A stretch of 64,000 nucleotides of DNA from Pandoraea cepalis (lineage in GTDB: Bacteria; Pseudomonadota; Gammaproteobacteria; Burkholderiales; Burkholderiaceae): assembly GCF_902459665.1 (NCBI RefSeq), contig NZ_CABPSL010000017.1, positions 1 through 64,000 of the forward strand. Reading direction: 5' to 3'. Below the pieces are notes generated by a model. The model was not told the DNA's origin. It did not search any database and was given only the letters and a program-made list of their open reading frames with translations. Position 1 is the stretch's first letter. Each line of letters begins with the position of its first letter. A program made the position numbers and the translations under genes. Positions 8,055 through 15,324 of the stretch are shown in pieces.

Positions 8055-9140
8055 ATGAATGCTTTCAGCCCCTCGCTCGCCGAACTGTTCGATATCGCCG
8101 CGCCTGCCGCGGCGATGGACACCTCGCTCAGGCACGCCATTGACATCAAGACGAAGCCGCCCGGCAGCCTGGGCACGCTCGAGCGCGTGGCCCATCAGGT
8201 CGGCCGGATTCAGCAGAGCGCGACGCCCGATCTCGCGCGTCCGACCATGCTGGTGTTCGCGGGCGATCACGGCATCGTCGCTGCGGGCGTGAGTCCATAT
8301 CCGCAAGCCGTCACCGCGCAGATGGTGCATAACTTCCTGCGCGGCGGTGCGGCCATCAATGTGTTCTGCCGCACTCACGGCATTGGGCTGGAGGTCGTCA
8401 ACGCGGGCGTTGCCGCTGATTTTCCGTCGCATGCATCGCTCGTCGACATTCCCGTGGCGCGCGGCACGCAGAACTTCCTGGAAGCGCCCGCCATGACCCG
8501 CGAGCAACTCGAAACGGCGTTGGCCGGCGGGGCCGCGCGCGTTGTGGCGCACGCCTCGCTCGGCACGCGCATGATTGGCTTTGGCGAGATGGGCATCGGC
8601 AACACGTCGTCGGCGGCGTGTCTGATGCAGCGGCTGACCGGCCTGCCGCTCGCGGCATGTGTCGGGCGCGGCACCGGTGTCGACGACGCCGGTCTCGTGC
8701 GAAAGACCGCCATACTCGAGCGTGCGCTGGCGGCGCATCCGCACGTGGGGAATGGGATGCCGGATCCGCTGGAGACGCTCGCCACCTTTGGCGGCTTCGA
8801 GATCGCAATGATGACCGGTGCATATCTCGCGGCCGCGAAGTTGGGACTCGTCATCGTGGTGGACGGCTTCATCAGCACATCGGCGCTGTTGGTCGCCGCG
8901 CGCGTGTCGCCAGCGGTGCTCGACTATTGCGTCTTCGCGCACGCGTCGGACGAAACCGGCCATCGTGCCATGCTCGAGATCCTCACGGCGACGCCGTTAC
9001 TGCAACTGGGCCTGCGTCTCGGCGAGGGCACGGGCGCTGCGCTCGCGATGCCGCTCATTCAGGCGGCCGCCGCGTTTCTGCGCGAGATGGCAACGTTCGA
9101 AGGGGCGGGCGTGAGTGAGCGCGAGGCGTCGGACCAATGA
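8055..9140 (+). CDS. cobT: Nicotinate-nucleotide:DMB phosphoribosyltransferase CobT
   Basis: Makes alpha-ribazole phosphate from nicotinate mononucleotide and 5,6-dimethylbenzimidazole for the lower ligand. The 361-residue length fits. Motifs: IDIKTKPPGSLGTLE (about 31-45), FAGDHGIVAAGVSPYPQ, GFGEMGIGNTSSAA, and LGLRLGEGTGAALA, whose Glu (about 324) matches the catalytic Glu317 of Salmonella CobT. The start ATG follows a GTCACCGT leader without a strong Shine-Dalgarno; the open frame upstream overlaps cobO and is not needed. The stop overlaps cobS by 4 bases (ATGA). Confidence 0.95.
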   Translation: MNAFSPSLAELFDIAAPAAAMDTSLRHAIDIKTKPPGSLGTLERVAHQVGRIQQSATPDLARPTMLVFAGDHGIVAAGVSPYPQAVTAQMVHNFLRGGAAINVFCRTHGIGLEVVNAGVAADFPSHASLVDIPVARGTQNFLEAPAMTREQLETALAGGAARVVAHASLGTRMIGFGEMGIGNTSSAACLMQRLTGLPLAACVGRGTGVDDAGLVRKTAILERALAAHPHVGNGMPDPLETLATFGGFEIAMMTGAYLAAAKLGLVIVVDGFISTSALLVAARVSPAVLDYCVFAHASDETGHRAMLEILTATPLLQLGLRLGEGTGAALAMPLIQAAAAFLREMATFEGAGVSEREASDQ

Positions 9141-10015
9141 CCCCCTCGTCCCCCGATCCCTCGCGCCCCGCGGGCGATGCCGATGCGCCGTCGAGCGCGT
9201 TGGCAACGCAGGATCGCCCGGCGCGCGAAGGAGCTTGCGCAGGGGCGTTCGGGGGCATCAGAGGACAGGTGCGGCTTTTCCTGACCGCGCTCGGGTTCTT
9301 CACCCGGGTGCCGATTCCGCCATGGGTCGGTCATTCGCCCGAGCAACTGAATGCCGCGACGCGTTATTTCCCGCTCGTCGGCGTGTTCGTCGGCGCCCTC
9401 GTCGCGTTGTTGACGGTGGCGATGGGCCGGTTGTGGTCGCCGCACCTCGCGATCGCATTGGGGTTGGGCATCAGTGTGCTGCTCACCGGGGCTTTTCATG
9501 AGGACGGGTTGGCCGATTCGGTCGACGCATTTGGCGGCGCGTTCACGCGCGAGCGCGTGCTGGAGATCATGCACGACTCGCGTATCGGCACCTACGGCGC
9601 GGTGGCGTTGTGGCTGGCGCTTGCCGTCAAATGGCAGGCCCTCGTCGACATACAGGCGGCGGCGGGGTGGGGCGGCTTTGCCGTCGTGCTGATCGGCGCG
9701 CACGCCGCCAGCCGCAGTATGGCGATCAGTCTGTTGCGCTCGCTCGATTACGTGCGCCCGGAAGGCAAGGCCAAGCCGGTCGCGCAACGTTTGCACCTGC
9801 GCGAGCTGCTGTTTGGCGTGGCGTGCAGCGTGCCGTGGTGGGGGTGGCCTGACTGGCGCGCCGGCGTGACGGGCGCGGTGGTGCTGATCGCATTGCGCGC
9901 GGGCTTCATCCGGTATCTGCGCCGCCGTCTCGGCGGCTACACCGGCGACACGCTCGGCTTTGCCCAACAACTCGGCGAACTCGCGCTGTATCTCACGGTG
10001 TGCGCATGGATCTGA
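9137..10015 (+). CDS. cobS: Adenosylcobinamide-GDP ribazoletransferase CobS
   Basis: Integral membrane enzyme joining adenosylcobinamide-GDP to alpha-ribazole (phosphate), the last assembly step. The 292 residues start with a polar stretch of about 40 residues, then LFLTALGFFTRVPIPPW, typical of CobS, and the Mg-binding-type motif FHEDGLADSVDAFGG with later DSRIGTYGAVAL. Several hydrophobic helices follow. Coupled to cobT through ATGA and overlapping the next gene by 10 bases. The long N-terminus suggests a later start is possible, but I see no better one. Confidence 0.93.
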   Translation: MTPSSPDPSRPAGDADAPSSALATQDRPAREGACAGAFGGIRGQVRLFLTALGFFTRVPIPPWVGHSPEQLNAATRYFPLVGVFVGALVALLTVAMGRLWSPHLAIALGLGISVLLTGAFHEDGLADSVDAFGGAFTRERVLEIMHDSRIGTYGAVALWLALAVKWQALVDIQAAAGWGGFAVVLIGAHAASRSMAISLLRSLDYVRPEGKAKPVAQRLHLRELLFGVACSVPWWGWPDWRAGVTGAVVLIALRAGFIRYLRRRLGGYTGDTLGFAQQLGELALYLTVCAWI

Positions 10016-10596
10016 TTCTGATGCGGCATCCGCCGCCCGATGTCGCGTCTTCCGTCTGTTACGGCCAGACCGACCTGCCGGTCGATGCGGCGCGCTTCGA
10101 CGCGTGTGTCGCCGCGATGCGGGCCGGACTCGCGGCGCAACTCGATGGCCGCACGCCGACGGCGATTCACAGCAGTCCCTTGCTGCGCGCACGTCGCGCC
10201 GCCGACGCCTTGGCGACGTCGTTCGGCGTGCCCGTGACAGAAGATGCGCGTCTTGCGGAGATGGACTTCGGCGCGTGGGAAATGCGGCCGTGGGACACCC
10301 TCGACCGGCGCGATCTCGATGCATGGGCACGCGACATCCATGGATTCTCGCCTCCCGGCGGTGAATCCGCGCGCCACGTCGTGTTGCGCATGCACGCGTG
10401 GGCGAGGGCGTTGCGTGCCGGCGCGAACGACGTGCATGTGGCCGTCGCCCACGCTGGACCGATTCGTCTGCACACCGCAACGGCGTTGCGCATGCCGACC
10501 ACGGCATGCCTGTCATGGGCGCTCGACTTCGGCGCGCTCTGTCACCTTCACGTTGCCGACGACGGCCATGCGCGATTGATTCGCTGGAACGCGTGA
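10006..10596 (+). CDS. cobC: Alpha-ribazole phosphatase CobC (histidine phosphatase family)
   Basis: Removes phosphate from alpha-ribazole-5'-phosphate or adenosylcobalamin-5'-phosphate. The 196-residue protein begins MDLILMRHPPP, with the phosphohistidine motif RH at residues 7-8, followed by YGQTDLPVD, SSPLLRARRAADAL, EMDFGAWEMRPWD and VAVAHAGPIR, the second active-site His. The ATG inside cobS is used; a GTG two codons earlier is possible. Position after cobT-cobS supports the cobalamin role over a generic phosphoglycerate mutase. It ends the plus-strand cobalamin run, convergent with btuF. Confidence 0.88.
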   Translation: MDLILMRHPPPDVASSVCYGQTDLPVDAARFDACVAAMRAGLAAQLDGRTPTAIHSSPLLRARRAADALATSFGVPVTEDARLAEMDFGAWEMRPWDTLDRRDLDAWARDIHGFSPPGGESARHVVLRMHAWARALRAGANDVHVAVAHAGPIRLHTATALRMPTTACLSWALDFGALCHLHVADDGHARLIRWNA

Positions 10597-10623
10597 GCGG
10601 CCGGGCGCCGCCCCGCGACGGCA

Positions 10624-11577
10624 TTACTGCACGGCAGGTTGGCGACGTGCGCGAGCGATATCGAGGTCTTCACACATCGCGCGTGCGCCGTCGAGAATGC
10701 GCGGGCCGGGCCGGCTGATGAGGTCGCCGTCGATGCCGAACAGGTTGTTGTGGGCCACGGCAGGCAACTGCGGCCACTTGCGCCAGGCGTCGAGCGTGGC
10801 GAGCGGCTTGACGGACGCCGTTGCGCCAGACGTCGCCGTGAACATCGCTTCCGGTCGTTTGGCCAGTACCGCTTCGACGGACACGCGCGGCACGAGCGGC
10901 GCTTCGTCGGCGAAGGCGTTCACACCGCCGCACAGCCGGATCACGTCGCTCACCATGGCGTTGCCGTTGAGTGTCATGAGAGGTTGCGTCCACACCTGAT
11001 AGAAGACCTCGACAGGCGAGCGCGATGCGTACTGCTTGCGCAGCGCTTCGTAGCGCGCGCGAAACGCTTGCGCCGACGCTTGCGCTTTGGCAGGTGTTCC
11101 CGTCAACGTGCCCAGCGTCTCGATTGCCGCGGGCAGATCCGTCAGATGCTTCGGCTCGGAATAGAAGATCGGTATTTTCAACTGTCTCAATGCTTCGACC
11201 TGACGCTGCGAGTTGCCATGCATCCACACGACGAGCAGGTCGGGTTTGAGCGAGAGAATGCGTTCGAGATCAAGCGCGCTGTTGTCGCCAACGCGCGGCA
11301 GGCGACGCGCGGCCTCGGGGTAGTCTGAGTAAGCGACCACGCCCACCACCTTGTCGCCCGCGCCGGCCGCAAACAGCAGCTCGGTCGCGTGCGGCGAGAG
11401 GCTCACCACGCGTTGGGCCGGCGCCGGGAGGGTGACCGTGGCACCGGAGTCATCTTTGACGGAGATGGCGGCGTGGGCACTGAGCGTGGCGAGCCAGGCA
11501 GCGGCCAGGGCAATTCCATAGCGGCGAATTCCGCGGAGACGGCAAAGCAGGGGCATGGCCGGAAGATTGAGCGGCAT
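10624..11577 (-). CDS. btuF: Cobalamin-binding periplasmic protein BtuF
   Basis: Class III substrate-binding protein that hands cobalamin to BtuCD. From the chosen Met the 317 residues show a signal peptide (IRRYGIALAAAWLATLSAHA), then QRVVSLSPHATELLFAAGAGDKVVGV, DLERILSLKPDLLVVW and the long connecting helix region, all typical of BtuF/FhuD-type proteins. The frame stays open another 50 codons upstream, but that Pro-rich stretch would precede the signal peptide. A second Met seven residues on is an equally good start; neither has a clear Shine-Dalgarno. It lies apart from btuCD, on the opposite strand and convergent with cobC. Confidence 0.9.
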   Translation of the reverse strand: MPLNLPAMPLLCRLRGIRRYGIALAAAWLATLSAHAAISVKDDSGATVTLPAPAQRVVSLSPHATELLFAAGAGDKVVGVVAYSDYPEAARRLPRVGDNSALDLERILSLKPDLLVVWMHGNSQRQVEALRQLKIPIFYSEPKHLTDLPAAIETLGTLTGTPAKAQASAQAFRARYEALRKQYASRSPVEVFYQVWTQPLMTLNGNAMVSDVIRLCGGVNAFADEAPLVPRVSVEAVLAKRPEAMFTATSGATASVKPLATLDAWRKWPQLPAVAHNNLFGIDGDLISRPGPRILDGARAMCEDLDIARARRQPAVQ

Positions 11578-11825
11578 CTGGGCGGGCTTGGGGTTGAAGG
11601 ACGTGGGTTGGCACGGTGGAGCGTCGCGAAAACGCACCGGCCCGCCGGCCGACTCGCCATTCTCTGCGGGTTGTGGCGTCGCGACAAGGGGCTGGCGTGC
11701 TGATCCCCGCGAACCGATGTCATGCATGAGAGGTCGAACGATGCGTGACGCGATAGGCTGGAGCGCGTCGGGACATTGGCAGACAATACGTACGGCCCGT
11801 GCGCGGGATTCTGGGAGTGGAAGTC

Positions 11826-11990
11826 GTGAAGCGAAATATCGGAATGAGGCGCGCGTTGACGCTCGCTCTGTTGATGATGCTCGGTGCGTGTGCGGCGCCG
11901 GACGGACATGGCGGTGCGAGCACCGCGAACGGCACGAGCAAGGTGCAAGCCTACGGCGTGATCGACGGTGGCGTAACGGTGGTCAAATAG
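11826..11990 (+). CDS. Small lipoprotein of unknown function
   Basis: 54 residues from a GTG start preceded by GGGAGTGGAAG. A short basic N-terminus and hydrophobic core end in the lipobox LGAC, so a mature lipoprotein of only about 30 residues is predicted, with a Gly/Ala/Ser-rich spacer and a conserved-looking end KVQAYGVIDGGVTVVK. Other in-frame starts are ATG at 11799 and ATG at 11844. I do not recognise a family function. It stands alone, divergent from btuF, and is followed by a strong hairpin. Confidence 0.6.
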   Translation: MKRNIGMRRALTLALLMMLGACAAPDGHGGASTANGTSKVQAYGVIDGGVTVVK

Positions 11991-12067
11991 TGGAACGTGT
12001 CGATAGACGCAGGGTGCGAAGCCTCGTGGGACAACACGCTGGCGATCGCGTTGCAAGTGAAAACGAC

Positions 12068-12102
12068 CGCGCCCCCAGACTCCGGAGAGTTCTGGGGGCG
12101 CG
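12068..12102. terminator. Strong inverted repeat downstream of the small lipoprotein gene
   Basis: Arms CGCGCCCCCAGA and TCTGGGGGCGCG pair perfectly and extend with CTC/GAG. The plus strand has no T-run; on the minus strand a TTTT lies seven bases beyond the stem. Likely a terminator serving one or both directions. Confidence 0.5.
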
Positions 12103-12114
12103 ATCGCTAACGCG

Positions 12115-12180
12115 TTGTCAGGGCGTGACTAAAGCATGACTACATCCTGACTACAGCGTTACTGAAGCGAGACTTCGGCG
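12115..12180. repeat. 11-bp periodic repeat array (six units)
   Basis: Six head-to-tail 11-bp units beginning at 12115, 12126, 12137, 12148, 12159 and 12170. The core is TGACTAnAGCG; the unit at 12148 is TGACTACAGCG. The central units match well and the outer two are degenerate. Since 11 is not a multiple of 3, it is not a coding repeat. It lies between a hairpin and the 3' end of the next small lipoprotein gene. Confidence 0.6.
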
Positions 12181-12248
12181 ACCGGTGGATGGCGCACCGT
12201 GTAACAGAACCGCTTGCGCGGCAGTGTCCGGCCAACCGGTTGGCGACC

Positions 12249-12467
12249 TTAGTTGGACGCCGGGGCCGGGGCGGCAGCACCTGCGTCCGACGCCGGCGCG
12301 CTCATGGCAGCGCCTGCATCGCTGGCCGGCGCGGCCGTGTCTGCCGCCGGTGCCGATGCCGACGTGTCGGCGGCCGGCGCGGCCGTTTGGTCTTCCTTCT
12401 TGGTGCAACCGACCGTCACGACAGCGGCGGTCAGGAGGGTCGCGAGCAACAGAGGCAGTTTTTTCAT
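12249..12467 (-). CDS. Small Ala/Pro/Asp-rich lipoprotein
   Basis: 72 residues: signal MKKLPLLLATLLTAAVVTVG then lipobox Cys (about residue 21) and CTKKEDQ. The rest is low complexity, built from repeats of the type APASDAGAA and APAADTSA, with no predicted fold. A Shine-Dalgarno-like AAAGGACG precedes the ATG on the minus strand. Similar short lipoproteins are common in Burkholderiales; their function is not known to me. It is isolated between the repeat array and the cobalamin gene cobD. Confidence 0.75.
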   Translation of the reverse strand: MKKLPLLLATLLTAAVVTVGCTKKEDQTAAPAADTSASAPAADTAAPASDAGAAMSAPASDAGAAAPAPASN

Positions 12468-12690
12468 TTGGTCGTCCTTTTATCGGGGAAAGCCCTTGCG
12501 AAAGAACCTTCAGTCTAACGGCGCCCTTCGGCGATGACTGTATGCATTTGTTGCAGAAATGCTTCAATTTGTAACGAAAAAGGGCTCGCGTCTCACGTCG
12601 TTTGATACGAGGTAAGCGCAAATGAGGCGACCCTTTGGGCGCGTTACGAGGAAATTGGACGGCCCCTCACTTCCGCAGTTCCCTAAAATG

Positions 12691-13749
12691 TCATTCGGGG
12701 CGCGAGCCGTCGAGTGCCAACTGCAATCGCTGCCATTCGCCCTCGGTCGGCGGCAGGCCGAGCCGCAGACTCGGCAAGGTCCGCGTTTCCCCGTTCGCCA
12801 CGGTGATCGGACGTGCCTCGAAAAGCCGTGTCCAGATGCCCTGCGCCGCCAACTGGGCGTGCCATCGCGGCGCCATCGCATGCGGTGTCCACGCGAAAAG
12901 GGGCGTGCCTTGCGCGGGCCAGCCCCGCCCTCGCAACAGCGCGAGCAGGCGCTCGCCGTCCTTCTCCAAACGCACGCGCGTCGCCGCTTGCCAGGCCGTA
13001 TCGCGCAGGGCGGTTCGCACCGCGAACCTTGCCGGGCCGCTGACCGTCCACGCGCCAAGTCGCTCGGCCAAGCGCGTCGCCACCCCTTGCGGACAAAGCG
13101 CAAAGCCCGCGCGAATGCCCGCCAACCCGAAGAACTTGCCGACCGAGCGCAGCAGGACGAGGCCATCCTCGCCCGCGTGGGACGTCATCGACGCGTGGGG
13201 CGACACGTCGGCAAAAGCCTCGTCGACAATTAACATGCCACCGCGCTCGACCAGCAAACCTTGCCATCGGGAGAGCGTCTGGCGTGAAACGCACCGTGTC
13301 GTCGGATTGTCCGGATTGACCCACACGAGGTAGTCGACGTCGGGCAAGCCGGCCTCGGGCCCCAGCCATGGCACAAGGGTGTGTCCGGCTTGGGCGAAGG
13401 CCGGCGCGTACTCGCTGTAGGTGAGCGAGGCGACGGCGACGCGTCCCGGCGGCAGCAGCGCGGGTAACGCGCGAATGACGGCCTGCGATCCGGCGCACGG
13501 CACCACGGCCTGGACAGGCGCGCCGTAGTACTGCGCCGCCACGTCGCGCAGATCGTCGAAGGCATCGGGCAAGTCGCGCCAGACGCTCGCGGGCGGCAGC
13601 GGCACGGGATAGCCGTTCGGATTGATGCCGGTGGACAGGTCGAGCCAGTCTTCGCGCGGCCGTTGATACCGCACAATGGCTTCGCCGAGATTGCCGCCAT
13701 GGCGAGGCGCTGGTGACGCGTACAACGCGGGGAATGCCGTCTCGTTCAC
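12691..13749 (-). CDS. cobD: Threonine-phosphate decarboxylase (CobD/CobC-type PLP enzyme)
   Basis: PLP enzyme making (R)-1-amino-2-propanol phosphate from L-threonine phosphate, the linker for the nucleotide loop. The 352 residues are of aminotransferase fold I: HGGN near residue 17, LDLSTGINPNGYP (about 36-48), VNPDNPT (about 144-150), LIVDEAFAD, and the PLP lysine in LLRSVGKFFGLAGIRAGF (about K205). The start overlaps the cbiB stop by 4 bases, tying it to the aminopropanol-attachment enzyme. Named CobC in Pseudomonas nomenclature. Confidence 0.92.
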   Translation of the reverse strand: MNETAFPALYASPAPRHGGNLGEAIVRYQRPREDWLDLSTGINPNGYPVPLPPASVWRDLPDAFDDLRDVAAQYYGAPVQAVVPCAGSQAVIRALPALLPPGRVAVASLTYSEYAPAFAQAGHTLVPWLGPEAGLPDVDYLVWVNPDNPTTRCVSRQTLSRWQGLLVERGGMLIVDEAFADVSPHASMTSHAGEDGLVLLRSVGKFFGLAGIRAGFALCPQGVATRLAERLGAWTVSGPARFAVRTALRDTAWQAATRVRLEKDGERLLALLRGRGWPAQGTPLFAWTPHAMAPRWHAQLAAQGIWTRLFEARPITVANGETRTLPSLRLGLPPTEGEWQRLQLALDGSRPE

Positions 13750-14726
13750 AACATTCCCGTCGGCACGCTATCGGCCTGTGAGGCCGCGAAAAGCGCCAGC
13801 GCGCCGCCGACGATCAGCCACATCCACATCGAGCGAGAGATGAGCCGCCACGCGGCCTCGATGTGCTGCGGCGACGGCGTCATGCCACAACCGAGCGCCG
13901 GACGTGCTTCCCACTCGCCGTGATAGCGGGCGGGGCCGCCCAATTGGACACCGAGACTGCCGGCACCAGCGGCCATCACCGGCCCGGCGTTCGGGCTGGA
14001 CCAGGCGCTCGCCTGCGTGCGCCAGCAGTCGATGGCCCGGGCGACGTCGCCGAAGATGGCGTAGCTCGCAGCGGTCAGCCGCGCGGGAATCCAGTTGAGG
14101 GCGTCGTCGATGCGAGCGGCCGGCCGGCCGAAGTACAGAAACTTGTCGGTGCGATAGCCCCACATGGCGTCGAGCGTGTTCGCGAGTCGGAACAGCACGA
14201 CGCCGGGCGCACCTGCGATGGCGAACCAGAACAGCGCGCCGAAGATGGCATCGTTGCCGTTCTCCAGCGTTGACTCCACCGCTGCGCGCGCGAGATCGGA
14301 GGCACTCGCGTCTTCAGTGTCGCGCGAGACGATGCGAGCGGTGAGCGCGCGCGCTTGCGCCAAGTCGCCGTCGCGCAGTGCCTGGGCGATGGGCATCACA
14401 TGCTCGCGCAGGCTGCGCGCCCCCAGGGCGGCGTACAACGCGAGCGCCTGCCAGACAATGCCGCCCCAACCGGGCAGGAACGTCAGCGCCCAGGCGATCG
14501 CGACGGGCAGTACCAGCATGATCGCCCACGCCCAGGCGCCGCGCACCATGGCGCTGAACGGCTTGTCCTGGATGCCGGGCGCGTTGAGCCAGGCTTCGAC
14601 GCCGTTGGCGATGTAGCCGAACCCGGCCAGCGGATGCCACCGGCGCGGCTCGCCGAGCCAGGCGTCGAGCAGTACGCCGATCAGGGCGGCGAGCCAGAGC
14701 GATTCGGGGGCGATGGCAGTGAGCAT
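13746..14726 (-). CDS. cbiB: Adenosylcobinamide-phosphate synthase CbiB
   Basis: Membrane enzyme that attaches aminopropanol phosphate to adenosylcobyric acid. The 326 residues show LDAWLGEPRRWHPLAGFGYI (about 21-40), VSRDTEDASASDLARAAVES, ENGNDAIFGALFWFAIAG and RTDKFLYFGRPAARIDDALNWIPARLTA, all CbiB hallmarks, with several hydrophobic segments. It sits between cobU (6 bases upstream) and cobD (overlapping), forming a tight cobU-cbiB-cobD unit. Confidence 0.94.
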   Translation of the reverse strand: MLTAIAPESLWLAALIGVLLDAWLGEPRRWHPLAGFGYIANGVEAWLNAPGIQDKPFSAMVRGAWAWAIMLVLPVAIAWALTFLPGWGGIVWQALALYAALGARSLREHVMPIAQALRDGDLAQARALTARIVSRDTEDASASDLARAAVESTLENGNDAIFGALFWFAIAGAPGVVLFRLANTLDAMWGYRTDKFLYFGRPAARIDDALNWIPARLTAASYAIFGDVARAIDCWRTQASAWSSPNAGPVMAAGAGSLGVQLGGPARYHGEWEARPALGCGMTPSPQHIEAAWRLISRSMWMWLIVGGALALFAASQADSVPTGML

Positions 14727-14732
14727 TGGCGA

Positions 14733-15284
14733 TTATCCTTTGACGGTCATCGGCAATCCGGCGACGACAAAACGCACTTGCGGGGCGCGTGCCGCGACAC
14801 GCTGGTTCAGACGGCCCAGCTCATCGACGTAGCGGCGCGTCAGCGAGCCCATCGGAATCACGCCGAGTCCGATTTCGTTGCTGACGACAACGATCTTGCC
14901 GGGCAGCGATTCCAGCGTCCGGTCGAGCGATTCGACGACACCGTGCCACTGCGTATCGCTGGCGGGCCCGTCGGGATGATCGTCGGGCGGGCAGAGCCAA
15001 CCGGCCAGCCACAGCGGCAGACAGTCGACCAGTACGCAATGACCGTCACGGGCGACGTCGCGCAGCGTTCCCGTGAGATCGCGTCCGACTTCCACGGTGC
15101 GCCAGTGCGCCGGACGGCTGGCGCGATGGTGGGCGATGCGCGCGCGCATCTCGGGCTCGTCGCTTACCGCGGCGGTAGCGACGTAGGTGACCGGCAGGCC
15201 GCTTTGTCCGGCGAGACGTTCGGCGAACGCACTCTTGCCGGAGCGCGCGCCACCCAGCACGAAAGTCAGGTCGAGGGCACTCAT
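14733..15284 (-). CDS. cobU: Adenosylcobinamide kinase / guanylyltransferase CobU
   Basis: Bifunctional enzyme that phosphorylates adenosylcobinamide and transfers GMP to it. The 183 residues have the P-loop LGGARSGKS (about 10-18), [19 protein letters not shown], whose His is the expected guanylylation site, [14 protein letters not shown] and [13 protein letters not shown]. The Met two residues before the conserved [10 protein letters not shown] is chosen. There is no Shine-Dalgarno before it, only 40 bases separate it from the divergent cobQ, and a TACAAT lies 8 bases before the ATG. Confidence 0.94.
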   Translation of the reverse strand: MSALDLTFVLGGARSGKSAFAERLAGQSGLPVTYVATAAVSDEPEMRARIAHHRASRPAHWRTVEVGRDLTGTLRDVARDGHCVLVDCLPLWLAGWLCPPDDHPDGPASDTQWHGVVESLDRTLESLPGKIVVVSNEIGLGVIPMGSLTRRYVDELGRLNQRVAARAPQVRFVVAGLPMTVKG

Positions 15285-15324
15285 GGGCAATATTGTACGA
15301 GCGGCCGATGCGATAATTCGCGTC
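15285..15324. promoter_or_regulatory. Divergent cobU/cobQ promoter spacer
   Basis: A 40-bp spacer. TACAAT (minus strand, 15292-15297) and GATAAT (plus strand, 15312-15317) sit so that transcripts starting about 7 bases downstream would begin almost exactly at each ATG. Neither gene has a Shine-Dalgarno. The -35 matches are weak on both sides. Confidence 0.45.
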
